DNA of 37,155 nucleotides from positions 1-37,155 of the forward strand of contig JAKLKQ010000065.1 in NCBI GenBank assembly GCA_023150555.1, written 5' to 3'. Of the stretch, positions 8,050-15,550 are shown one piece after another. How positions within the stretch are numbered: position 1 is the stretch's first letter; the number at the start of each line of letters is the position of its first letter. Made by a program: the position numbers and the translations under genes. The notes beneath the pieces are model-generated. The model worked only from the letters and a program-made list of their open reading frames with translations. It did not search any database and was not told the origin of the DNA. The stretch comes from Planctomycetota bacterium. GTDB lineage: Bacteria > Planctomycetota > SZUA-567 > H5-PLA8.

Positions 8050-8592
8050 TCAGAACCCTGCATTCTTTTCTGATTTCGTTTCAACGATGTATGGCGCGTG
8101 AGCGGGCCTAGTTCTGTCACGCCAATACTTGTAGGAAATCTTTGCCAATGCATATAGCTGTGTAATCCCGATCCAGGCGATGAGGATTAGTGGGGTTTTT
8201 AGCACAATGCTGCCGATAAGCGCGCTGACGAACAGGTAGATTCGAATTGCATGTGCCAAGGAGATGTTTCGCCTATTGGCGATGACAAACCCCTGAATGC
8301 GCCTGTTATATACGAGGATGGCTCCGATTGTTCCCAGGATCGAACTTGCCGTCAGAGGGATTATTAAGTAGGGAGCTACATCCTGTGTGGCGAGGAAAAG
8401 ACCAACCGCCATAACTGCTAGTGGCAATTCGACGAGAAACTTGATTGCTTCGCTGACTTTCGGGTCTAAGAGGGTATGGCATTCGGGACACCTGAAGGAC
8501 TCAGCAGAAAACCGTTTCCGAATGAAATACTTTTCAAAGGCATTGGACTTGTTACAGGACGGGCAAGCATAAATGCGCTGATCTGTCGCCAT
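8050..8592 (-). CDS. Zinc-ribbon membrane protein, AT-richer than neighbours
   Basis: A 180-residue protein of unknown function. An N-terminal zinc ribbon is formed by Cys10-x2-Cys13 and Cys35-x2-Cys38 (ACPSCN, RCPECH). It is followed by about four transmembrane segments, at roughly residues 49-66, 70-90, 104-124 and 126-146, and a polar basic tail. I chose the ATG at 8592 because GAGG lies 8 bases upstream; a GTG at 8601 would add three residues but overlaps that site. The gene is clearly less GC-rich than everything around it, uses A/T-ending codons and lies on the opposite strand, which suggests later acquisition. No partner gene is apparent. Confidence 0.75.
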   Translation of the reverse strand: MATDQRIYACPSCNKSNAFEKYFIRKRFSAESFRCPECHTLLDPKVSEAIKFLVELPLAVMAVGLFLATQDVAPYLIIPLTASSILGTIGAILVYNRRIQGFVIANRRNISLAHAIRIYLFVSALIGSIVLKTPLILIAWIGITQLYALAKISYKYWRDRTRPAHAPYIVETKSEKNAGF

Positions 8593-8661
8593 GCGTTGCA
8601 CCTCGGCAAATATCCTACTCTCACTCGTCCCTAACGCTGCACTTTCTTTCCAACCAACTTC

Positions 8662-8689
8662 TTGACATGGCTTCCGGGGGACCTAGCAT
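8662..8689 (+). promoter_or_regulatory. Candidate sigma-70 promoter for the Lon-domain/nikR pair
   Basis: TTGACA (8662-8667), 16-bp spacer, TAGCAT (8684-8689), about 60 bp before the ATG at 8751. The -35 is perfect and the -10 matches four of six positions. Confidence 0.55.
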
Positions 8690-8750
8690 CGAACCGTCGT
8701 ACTTGAGAAGCTTTCGAACCGCCTACGAACTTGCGATTGCGACGGACTGA

Positions 8751-9446
8751 ATGGAAATCGAACTGCCGGCCGTCTTCGACGTGCCGATTTTCCCGCTTCC
8801 CGAATCCGTGCTCTTCCCCGGCATGGTCCTGCCGCTGCACATCTTCGAGCCCCGTTACCGCACGATGCTCGCCCAGACCATGAAGGGCGAGAAACTCATC
8901 GCCATGGCGCTGCTGTGTCCCGGCTACGAGAAGGACTACGAAGGCGCGCCGCCGGTGCGCCCGGTCGTCGGCGTCGGGCGCATCGCCGGGCACCAGGCCT
9001 TGCCCAACGGTACCAGCAACATCGCGCTGATCGGCCTCGCGCGTTGCCGCATCCGCTGTGAACTGCAGGCCACGCCCTATCGCATCGCCACCGTCGAGAC
9101 GCTGTTGGACGAACCGCCCGACTGCGACGACCCCGACCGCCGCATGAAGGCCGCGCATGCTGAATTGCTGAAGAGCGCCCAGACGCTGATGCGCCGCGCC
9201 CTGAAGCCCGAAGGCCGCGAGCAACTGGCCGCCGCGTTGAAAGAGCACACCGAACTCGGACGCGCCGCCGATTACCTGGCGAGCATCTTCGTGCGCGAGG
9301 CCGAGACCCGGCAGCAGCTGCTCGAGACGCTCGACGTGGTCGACCGCGCCGAGACCGTACGCGAGGCGCTGGACCGCTTTGCGCAGGGGCTGGAGCCCGA
9401 AGGGCCGCCGGCCAAGCTCGACTATGGCGATGTTAGTCTGAATTGA
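8751..9446 (+). CDS. Lon N-terminal (substrate-binding) domain protein, stand-alone
   Basis: This 231-residue protein consists almost entirely of a Lon protease N-terminal/LON substrate-binding domain. It starts with the typical VPIFPLPESVLFPGMVLPLHIFEPRYR (residues about 11-37) and continues with GVGRI and the helical C-terminal part. There is no ATPase or Ser-Lys protease domain. Stand-alone members are common in bacteria and their role is largely unknown; protein-quality-control adaptor is a frequent suggestion. The stop codon overlaps a TTG (TTGA) in frame with the downstream nikR-like gene, so the two are probably co-transcribed and possibly translationally coupled. Confidence 0.88.
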   Translation: MEIELPAVFDVPIFPLPESVLFPGMVLPLHIFEPRYRTMLAQTMKGEKLIAMALLCPGYEKDYEGAPPVRPVVGVGRIAGHQALPNGTSNIALIGLARCRIRCELQATPYRIATVETLLDEPPDCDDPDRRMKAAHAELLKSAQTLMRRALKPEGREQLAAALKEHTELGRAADYLASIFVREAETRQQLLETLDVVDRAETVREALDRFAQGLEPEGPPAKLDYGDVSLN

Positions 9447-9464
9447 AGCGCAGGGCCAGACGAA

Positions 9465-9475
9465 GGGGGGGGGGG
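9465..9475. repeat. Poly-G(11) homopolymer before the nikR-like start
   Basis: Eleven consecutive G residues follow GAA and end three bases before the ATG at 9479. The tract can serve as an over-long Shine-Dalgarno, and is prone to polymerase slippage. If the TTG at 9443 is the true start, length changes would shift the reading frame. Confidence 0.8.
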
Positions 9476-9478
9476 CGT

Positions 9479-9976
9479 ATGGGCAGGCGTGTCCGCGCAG
9501 GGCGCTCAGCCGGTTCCGCGCGCAACTTGATCCGCTTCGGCGTAGCGATCCCCGAGCCGCTGCTGGAGGAGTTCGACTCGCACCTCCGCGAGAGCGCCTA
9601 TGGCAACCGCAGCGAAGCCATCCGCGACCTGATCCGCAGCCACCTTACCGAGAAGTCCTGGTCCGGCGACGAGGGCGACGGCACCGCGACTCTGACCCTG
9701 GTGGTCGAACGTGGGGACGCCGACGCGCAGCGGCGCGTGCAGGCGGCGCTGGGCGAGATGGGTGCCCTGCTGGTCAGCAGCATGCGCGTGCGCCTGAACG
9801 CCACCGAGGACCTGTACCTGCTGGTCCTGCAGGGCAGCCGTGCGCTCATGCGCGAGCACGCGCAACGCCTGGTGGGCCTGCGCGGGGTCGGATCGGGCAA
9901 GCTGGTCAAGGCCGGCAACGGGTCCAACGGCGGCAATGGGCACAACGGGAGCAGCGGAGGCAACGGGAAGCACTAA
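9479..9976 (+). CDS. NikR-family ribbon-helix-helix regulator lacking nickel ligands
   Basis: A 165-residue DNA-binding regulator. An N-terminal ribbon-helix-helix (LIRFGVAIPEPLLEEFD, then GNRSEAIRDLIRSHL) is followed by a NikR-type ACT-like domain (residues about 60-143). Aligning by eye with E. coli NikR, the ligands His87, His89 and Cys95 (LHVHINHDDCLE) correspond here to Arg, Arg and Asp (MRVRLNATEDLY), and the His-rich stretch around His76 is GEMG. Nickel sensing by the known site is therefore not supported. The C-terminus is a Gly/Asn/Ser-rich low-complexity tail. An 11-G tract (9465-9475) lies just before this ATG. Alternative start: TTG at 9443, overlapping the previous stop, which would put the tract inside the coding region. 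Confidence 0.85.
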   Translation: MGRRVRAGRSAGSARNLIRFGVAIPEPLLEEFDSHLRESAYGNRSEAIRDLIRSHLTEKSWSGDEGDGTATLTLVVERGDADAQRRVQAALGEMGALLVSSMRVRLNATEDLYLLVLQGSRALMREHAQRLVGLRGVGSGKLVKAGNGSNGGNGHNGSSGGNGKH

Positions 9977-10161
9977 TAGAAGGTTGCGCGCCGGAAAGTG
10001 GACTAGAGTGGGTATTTTTCCGCAGGTCGCAATCGAAGGCGCTCTATCACAGGGGCCTTTGGACCCAAGCCGCAAGCCTGCCTTAAGGTTTGGCCCGTTC
10101 GCGGGATAGGTTCTTTGCCGACGGTCGTAAATTAGCCCTCTCTTAATACCTCCACCCCGCG
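9977..10161. other. Intergenic region upstream of the nuo promoter
   Basis: No coding region is evident. An imperfect inverted repeat, GGGGCC-TTT-GGACCC (10052-10066), could be a weak terminator stem for the nikR-like gene but has no T-run. The rest shows no recognisable site. Confidence 0.3.
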
Positions 10162-10190
10162 TTGACAGGTTTTCAAACGGAACCTATCAT
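10162..10190 (+). promoter_or_regulatory. Sigma-70 promoter of the nuo operon
   Basis: TTGACA (10162-10167), exactly 17 bp, TATCAT (10185-10190). Perfect -35 and five-of-six -10 matches, about 92 bp before the nuoA start. It is the best promoter in the window and implies a leader of roughly 85 nt. Confidence 0.78.
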
Positions 10191-10220
10191 AACCATACGA
10201 ACGCGGATGGATTTCGCGCG

Positions 10221-10256
10221 GAAACGGGGTAGGGTCCAGACCTTACCGCCCGTTTC
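10221..10256 (+). promoter_or_regulatory. Leader hairpin of the nuo mRNA
   Basis: GAAACGGG pairs with CCCGTTTC (8 bp), then a 2-nt bulge, then GTAGGG pairs with CCTTAC-side bases including one G-T wobble; the loop is TCCAGA. It lies between the promoter and the ribosome-binding site (AGAGGAG, 10268-10274). No T-run follows, so it is not a simple terminator. An mRNA-stabilising or regulatory role is inference. Confidence 0.55.
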
Positions 10257-10282
10257 AAGAGCCGCTGAGAGGAGCACCACGG

Positions 10283-10780
10283 ATGCTTGCGAGTATCCCC
10301 GAAGCCTATGAGATCATGCAGTACTCGACGGCCTTCCTGCTGCTGTTCATGGCCGTGGTGCTGGTGGTCATGCTCCTGGGGCTCAGCCGCCTGATCCGCC
10401 CCCACAAGCCGTCGTACGAGAAGGAGTTGACCTACGAGTGCGGCGAGGACCCGGTGGGTTCGGGATGGCTGCGCTTCAACATCCGATTCTACGTGGTGGC
10501 GCTGGTCTTTGTGCTCTTCGACGTCGAACTGGCGCTGGTCTACCCGGTGGCCTGCATCTTCAAGGACTTCATGGCCGCCAACGACTCGCCGGCGCTGGCC
10601 GTGCTGATGGTCGTCCAGCTGATGTTCTTCTTCGACGTGCTGGGCCTGGGCCTGGTTTACATTCTCAAGAAGGGCGACCTGGACTGGATCCGCAGCTTCC
10701 GCATGCCGACCGAACGCGGCCTGCGCAGCTGGGAGAAGATCTCCGCTGCGCCCATCGCGCCGTCGGAGAAGGCCGTCTAG
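10283..10780 (+). CDS. nuoA: NADH-quinone oxidoreductase subunit A (NuoA)
   Basis: The 165-residue membrane subunit sits at the junction between the hydrophilic and membrane arms of complex I. Three transmembrane helices are visible (about residues 15-36, 70-95 and 104-130). The conserved loop between helices 1 and 2 is KELTYECGEDPVGSGW with the conserved Cys, followed by RFNIRFYVVALVFVLFDVE, the family signature. A polar C-terminal tail of about 35 residues is longer than in many NuoA proteins. It has a good ribosome-binding site and is first in the operon, 28 bp before nuoB. Confidence 0.96.
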   Translation: MLASIPEAYEIMQYSTAFLLLFMAVVLVVMLLGLSRLIRPHKPSYEKELTYECGEDPVGSGWLRFNIRFYVVALVFVLFDVELALVYPVACIFKDFMAANDSPALAVLMVVQLMFFFDVLGLGLVYILKKGDLDWIRSFRMPTERGLRSWEKISAAPIAPSEKAV

Positions 10781-10808
10781 TCCGCGCTGCACCGAAAGGA
10801 AGGCCGTC

Positions 10809-11396
10809 ATGGGCATCCTGCAGAATAGATTCGACGAAGAGAACGTGATCTTCACCAACGTCGACACGTTGCTCAACCTGGGCAAGGAGCACAGCCTCTG
10901 GTACCTGCTCTTCGCCACCGCCTGCTGCGGCATCGAGCTGATGCAGTGGGGCGCCAGCAAGTACGACAGCGACCGATTCGGCATGATCCCGCGCAGTACG
11001 CCGCGCCAGGCCGACCTGATGATCGTCGCCGGCACCATCACGCTGAAGATGGCCAGCCGCGTGAAGCGCCTGTACGAACAGATGCCCGAGCCCAAGTGGG
11101 TCATCAGCATGGGCAGCTGCGCCAACGCCGGCGGGCCCTTCTGCAAGTACAGCTACAGCGTGCTGAAGGGCATCGATAAGTACATCCCCGTCGACGTCTA
11201 CGTGCCCGGCTGCCCGCCGCGGCCCGAGGCGCTGATCGAGGGCGTCTTCAAGCTGCGCGAGGTGATCCACGAGGAGCGCGTGCTGCGCAAGCAGGGCAAG
11301 ACGCCCAAGCCGCGTACCCCGATCGTCGTCGAGGATCCGCACGCGCACGACCCCTTCGCGCGCCATTCGGGCGGCGCGAAACTGGTCAAGGCGTAG
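10809..11396 (+). CDS. nuoB: NADH-quinone oxidoreductase subunit B (NuoB), N2 cluster subunit
   Basis: The 195-residue subunit binds the terminal 4Fe-4S cluster N2 that reduces quinone. All four cysteine ligands are seen: the tandem Cys39-Cys40 (ATACCGIELMQ), Cys104 (MGSCANAGG) and Cys135 (PGCPPRPEAL). The quinone-site motif RFGMIPRSTPRQADLMIVAGT is intact. AAAGGAAGG lies upstream of the start. An 83-bp gap without recognisable sites separates it from nuoC. Confidence 0.97.
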   Translation: MGILQNRFDEENVIFTNVDTLLNLGKEHSLWYLLFATACCGIELMQWGASKYDSDRFGMIPRSTPRQADLMIVAGTITLKMASRVKRLYEQMPEPKWVISMGSCANAGGPFCKYSYSVLKGIDKYIPVDVYVPGCPPRPEALIEGVFKLREVIHEERVLRKQGKTPKPRTPIVVEDPHAHDPFARHSGGAKLVKA

Positions 11397-11479
11397 CAGC
11401 CGCCGGGCTAGGGGTTTCGGGGATTCGTTCAAAACCGACGGGAAGCAAAAGGTAAGCGCAAGGGGAGCGCCGGAGTGCC

Positions 11480-12094
11480 ATGGACTTCAATGCCATCGTC
11501 GAACATCTGAAGAAGCGCTGGCCCGGCATCGAAGCGCCCGCCGTCGCCAACGGCGATCCGTTCGCCATTGTGCCCGCGGTGGATGCCTTCGAGGTCCTGA
11601 AGCACCTCAAGGAAACCCCCGAACTGGGCTTCGACAGCCTGATGTCGCTGGTCGGCGCGGACAACGGCCACGAACTCTGGGTCATCTACCCGTTGCACAG
11701 CCTGAAGCACCTCCACAAGTTCACAGTCAAGGTGGTGCTCGGCCGCGAGAAACCGCAGGTCACCAGCGTCGTCTCGCTGTGGGGCATGGCGGACTTCTTC
11801 GAACGCGAGGCCTACGACCTGTACGGCATCGACTTTAAGGGCCACCCCGACCTGCGGCGCATCATGAACCCGCCCGACTGGGAAGGCTGGCCGGGACGCA
11901 AGGACTTCGAGATCCCGCCCGACTATCACGGCATCCCGACGCTGCGCAACGACCAGTTCTTCGCCGACGCCGTCGAGACCGGCAACAAGGCCGTGGCCGA
12001 GAAGGAGAAGGAGGCCATCGCCAAGGCCCAGGAGATCTTCAAGCAGGAACAGGCCGCGGCCAAGGCGTCCGGCGGGGAAGGGATCCAGGCATGA
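11480..12094 (+). CDS. nuoC: NADH-quinone oxidoreductase subunit C (NuoC)
   Basis: The 204-residue peripheral-arm subunit (30-kDa family) helps form the quinone-binding module with NuoD. The signature EREAYDLYGIDFKGHPDLRRI followed by MNPPDWEGWPGRKDF is present at residues about 98-138. After the usual end, residues about 164-204 form a charged Ala/Lys/Glu-rich probable helix (AVAEKEKEAIAKAQEIFKQE) that is not part of the core family. The stop overlaps the nuoD ATG by four bases, so the two are translationally coupled. Confidence 0.95.
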   Translation: MDFNAIVEHLKKRWPGIEAPAVANGDPFAIVPAVDAFEVLKHLKETPELGFDSLMSLVGADNGHELWVIYPLHSLKHLHKFTVKVVLGREKPQVTSVVSLWGMADFFEREAYDLYGIDFKGHPDLRRIMNPPDWEGWPGRKDFEIPPDYHGIPTLRNDQFFADAVETGNKAVAEKEKEAIAKAQEIFKQEQAAAKASGGEGIQA

Positions 12095-13290
12095 GCGACG
12101 CGATTCTGCAGGCCAACGAACGCCCACGGGTGCACACCGAAGAGATGGTGCTCTCCATGGGCCCGCACCACCCGTCGACGCACGGCGTGCTGCGCCTGGA
12201 GGTTGTCACCGACGGCGAGGTCGTCGTCTCCGCGCGCCCCGACATCGGCTACCTGCACCGCGCCATCGAGAAGATCGGCGAGTACGTCGATTACCGGCAG
12301 TTCATGCCCTACACCGACCGCGTCGACTACATCTGCTCGATGAACAGCAACCACGCCTACGCGCTGGGCGTCGAGAAGCTGGCAAAGATCAGCGTCCCGC
12401 TACGCGCCGAACTGATGCGCGTGATGGTCGCGGAGCTCAACCGCATCAGCAGCCACATGATCTGCATCGGCGCGCTGGCCATGGACATGGGCGCCTACAC
12501 GCCCTTTCTGCACGGCCTGTGCCACCGCGAGTTGGTGAACGACATCTTCGAAGACGTCTGCGGCGCGCGCCTGACCTACAACTACCTCACCATCGGCGGC
12601 GTCAGCTACGACGCGCCCCCCGGATGGATCGAGAAGTGCGAGCGGTTCGTCGAGTACCTGTGGCCGAAGATGATCGAGTTCAACGACCTGATCACCGGCA
12701 ACACGATCTTCCAGGAACGCCTCTGCAGGGTCGGCGTCGTCTCGCCCGAGCACGCGGTCAACTGGGGCCTGGTCGGCCCGAACCTGCGCGGCAGCGGCGT
12801 GCAGTGGGACGTGCGCAAGAACGAGCCGTACTCGATCTACGACCGGCTCGAGTTCGACGTGCCTGTCGGCGACGGAGGCGACCCTAACGGCAGCAACCCG
12901 CAGGGCGAGCTGGGCGACAGCTACGACCGCTACGTGGTGCGCGTGAAGGAGGTCTTCGAGTCGCTGAAGATCCTGAAGCAGATCTGTTCGATGCTGCGCG
13001 AGAACGAGAAGCTGCCCGCCGACCACCCCGACCGCCTGTACCAGGCCAAGCTGCCCGTGCGCCTGAAGGTGCCGCCGGGCGAGTGCTACGTGCGCAGCGA
13101 GAACCCGCGCGGCGAGACCGGCTACTACGTTATCTCCGACGGCACCGAAATGCCCCTGCGGCTGAAGATCCGCACGGGAAGCTTCTCGGCGCTGGGCTGT
13201 TTCGAGGAAGTCACGCGCGGCCTGCTGATCGGCGACGTCATCGCCGTCATCGGCAGCTTCGACATCGTACTGCCGGAAGTCGACCGCTAG
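12091..13290 (+). CDS. nuoD: NADH-quinone oxidoreductase subunit D (NuoD)
   Basis: The 399-residue 49-kDa-type subunit forms the quinone cavity with NuoB and is related to the large subunit of NiFe hydrogenases. The N-terminal SMGPHHPSTHGVLRL and DIGYLHRAIEKIGE are intact, as are GALAMDMGAYTPF, RLTYNYLTIGGVSYD and the C-terminal GSFDIVLPEVDR. A short Gly/Asn-rich insertion (GDGGDPNGSNPQGELG) lies around residues 263-277. It ends 36 bp before nuoH. In standard operons nuoE, nuoF and nuoG lie between these two genes; here they are absent. Confidence 0.97.
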   Translation: MSDAILQANERPRVHTEEMVLSMGPHHPSTHGVLRLEVVTDGEVVVSARPDIGYLHRAIEKIGEYVDYRQFMPYTDRVDYICSMNSNHAYALGVEKLAKISVPLRAELMRVMVAELNRISSHMICIGALAMDMGAYTPFLHGLCHRELVNDIFEDVCGARLTYNYLTIGGVSYDAPPGWIEKCERFVEYLWPKMIEFNDLITGNTIFQERLCRVGVVSPEHAVNWGLVGPNLRGSGVQWDVRKNEPYSIYDRLEFDVPVGDGGDPNGSNPQGELGDSYDRYVVRVKEVFESLKILKQICSMLRENEKLPADHPDRLYQAKLPVRLKVPPGECYVRSENPRGETGYYVISDGTEMPLRLKIRTGSFSALGCFEEVTRGLLIGDVIAVIGSFDIVLPEVDR

Positions 13291-13326
13291 TCGCGGCGTA
13301 GCGAACGGAGCAACGGAAAGCGAGCC

Positions 13327-14784
13327 ATGTACGAACTGCTGAGTGCGCTTCAGGGGGCGGCGGCCCATCCGGCCTGGTGGATGATCGTCCTCGCGGCCTT
13401 TGTCCCCGTGATGGTGATCTGGCTGGTGATCCAGGGCGTCGCCGGTGCGAGCACCTACGTCGAACGCAAGGTCGCCGCCGACATCCAGCGCCGCGTTGGC
13501 CCCAACCAGTGCAACGTCGGCAGCTTCTTCGGCGCGTGGGCGAAGGAAGTGATCCGCAACGGCAAGGGCGCGATGGCCGACGCCGGCGGGCGTTTCATGG
13601 CCATGCTCTTCATCCCGCTCCAGCCGATATTCGCGATGGTCGACAAGGTGACGGCCAAGTTCGCGCCCGGCATCCTGATCTTCCTCGCCGACGGCATCAA
13701 ACTGATCATGAAGGAAGACATCACGCCCAAGGCCGCCGACAAGCCGCTCTTTAAGGTCGCCCCCGTGATCGTACTGGCCTCGGCCTTCGGCGCCCTGGCG
13801 ACGCTTCCGTACAGCGACCGCTTCTACATCGCCGACTTCAACGTGGGCCTCCTATATATTGCGGCTATCGCGAGCCTGGAGACCATCGGCATCCTGATGG
13901 CCGGCTGGGCGAGCAACAATAAGTGGGCTCTGTTGGGCGGCTTCCGCAGCGCCGCGCAGGTGGTCAGCTACGAACTGCCCGCGGGGCTCGCGATCCTGAC
14001 CGCTATCCTGCTGTGCGGCACGATGTCGCTGCAGGATATGACGGTGGCGCAGCTCGGCTTGGGAGCCGGCTGGCAGGCCGGTTGGATATGGCATTGGAAC
14101 ATCTTCAGCAACCCCTTCATGCTGATCCTGGCACCGGTCTTCTTCCTCGCGGCGCTCGCCGAGTGCAATCGCACGCCGTTCGACATCCCCGAAGCCGAGT
14201 CCGAACTCGTCGCCGGATACCACACTGAGTACACGGGCATGCGCTTCGCGTTCTTCTTCATGGCCGAGTACGCGATGATGTTTGTCGTCTCGGGCGTCTT
14301 CGCGGTGATCTTCCTGGGTGGCTGGTCCACCGGCATCGGCGCTCTGGAGACCTGGGACAAGTGGGCGGTCAACGGTGATCCGGCGCAGGGCTTCTACTGG
14401 TACGCGTCTCTGGTACACCTGCTCGTCTTCTGCGGCAAGGCCTACCTTGGCGTGCTGTTGATGATGTGGATCCGCTGGACGATCCCCCGATTCCGCGTGG
14501 ACCAGATGATGAGCCTCTGCTGGCGCAAGCTCATCCCGATCTCGATGACCTGCTTCACGGCGGTGGGGATCTGGGTAGCTCTGCGGCCCTTCGTGGTGCG
14601 CTGGGCGGGCAGTGAAGCACAGTGGCAGTCCTGCGCGGGTTATGGCGCGCTGGCCATTGCCGTGGCCATCGGCGTCTTCCTGGTCTGGTTCATCCTTCGG
14701 CCGCTGACGCCGGACGAGCAGTTGCGCCGCAAGCTGATCAAGGAAACGAGCATCAAGGCGGGCGCGGGCCACGGATTCGCGTAG
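13327..14784 (+). CDS. nuoH: NADH-quinone oxidoreductase subunit H (NuoH), with insertion
   Basis: The 485-residue membrane subunit couples quinone reduction to the proton-pumping arm; usual length is about 320-420. YVERKVAADIQRRVGPN (ending at residue 60) and LADGIKLIMKEDITP (from residue 120) are both conserved, but about 45-50 extra residues separate them, spanning roughly 65-115 (AWAKEVIRNGKGAMADAGGR, then a hydrophobic segment FMAMLFIPLQPIFAM). In ordinary NuoH these motifs are about a dozen residues apart. Further conserved blocks are GILMAGWASNNKWALLGGFR, SYELPAGLA, AECNRTPFDIPEAESELVAG and YHTEYTGMRFA. An extra hydrophobic C-terminal stretch with a basic tail also extends it. Confidence 0.95.
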   Translation: MYELLSALQGAAAHPAWWMIVLAAFVPVMVIWLVIQGVAGASTYVERKVAADIQRRVGPNQCNVGSFFGAWAKEVIRNGKGAMADAGGRFMAMLFIPLQPIFAMVDKVTAKFAPGILIFLADGIKLIMKEDITPKAADKPLFKVAPVIVLASAFGALATLPYSDRFYIADFNVGLLYIAAIASLETIGILMAGWASNNKWALLGGFRSAAQVVSYELPAGLAILTAILLCGTMSLQDMTVAQLGLGAGWQAGWIWHWNIFSNPFMLILAPVFFLAALAECNRTPFDIPEAESELVAGYHTEYTGMRFAFFFMAEYAMMFVVSGVFAVIFLGGWSTGIGALETWDKWAVNGDPAQGFYWYASLVHLLVFCGKAYLGVLLMMWIRWTIPRFRVDQMMSLCWRKLIPISMTCFTAVGIWVALRPFVVRWAGSEAQWQSCAGYGALAIAVAIGVFLVWFILRPLTPDEQLRRKLIKETSIKAGAGHGFA

Positions 14785-14813
14785 GCCCTAACGCACGCCC
14801 CGGAGAACGATAG

Positions 14814-15456
14814 ATGATCGACTTCGTGAAGGACATCTACGACGGCATGAAGACCTTCATGGTAGGCATGAAGGTCACCGGCGGCTACTTGAAGGAGAAC
14901 TTCAAGCAGAAGGAGGAGAGTGTCATCACCGTCGAGTACGACGGCACCGTCGAGAAGGCCAGGCAGGTCAAGGTCGCCGACCGCTTCCGCGGGCACCTGG
15001 ACAACGACATCGAGCGCTGCATCGTTTGTAAGAACTGCGCCAAGGCCTGCCCCATCGACTGCTTCTGGATCGACGGCGAGAAGACGCCCACCAACAAGCT
15101 CCGGCCCAGCCGCTTCGACATCGACATCCTCAAGTGCATGTACTGCGGCCTGTGCGTCTTCGCCGCGCGCCGGCACGCCCGACACCCAGGGCGAACGCGC
15201 CAACCTGCATGGCCTGATCCGCGAGTTCGGCGTCGGCTACTACGGCGACGACGAAAAGGTCGATGTCGAGGTCAAGCGCCTGCGCATCGCCGAAGAGAAG
15301 AAGAAGGCCGCCGCCGAGGCTGCCGCAAAGAAGGCCGCCGAAGCCAAGGCCAAGGCTGCCGCGGATGCCGCCAAGAAGGCCGCGAATCCGCCCGCGCCGC
15401 CCGCCGCGCCTGCGGCCGGTGCGGCGCCGGCCGGTCCGAAGGACGCGCCCCAGTAG
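14814..15456 (+). pseudogene. nuoI: NADH-quinone oxidoreductase subunit I (NuoI), reading frame broken
   Basis: This is the ferredoxin-like subunit with clusters N6a and N6b. The first 4Fe-4S motif is complete (Cys69, 72, 75, 79; ERCIVCKNCAKACP). The second begins CMYCGLCVFA (Cys108, 111, 114), then the frame is lost at 15165-15171. The original frame runs on as Arg-rich sequence to a stop at 15488. The plausible continuation (GTPDTQGERANLHGLIREFG) is in the next frame and ends at 15456. The expected Cys-Pro-Thr is replaced by GCGCGCC, consistent with loss of two bases plus changes, so the fourth cysteine is missing in all frames. A consensus error in a GC-rich stretch is more likely than true inactivation, because every neighbour is intact. 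The C-terminus is a Lys/Ala-rich helix and Pro/Ala tail of about 60 residues. Confidence 0.85.
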
Positions 15457-15550
15457 GCGCCCCGGACCCGCGATTGAGAGTGCTTTAACTGCTTTGTCTG
15501 TCGTGAGATAGAAGCTGGGCGGCGCGCACCTTTAGCAGGGGCGCGCGGGC

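Noticed and set aside
9479..9976. Naming the regulator a nickel-responsive NikR
   Set aside because: The family fold is present but all known nickel ligands are replaced, so the functional name would be misleading.
15150..15185. Programmed ribosomal frameshifting in nuoI
   Set aside because: No frame provides the missing fourth cysteine, and there is no obvious slippery sequence or downstream pseudoknot, so a deletion or consensus error explains it better.
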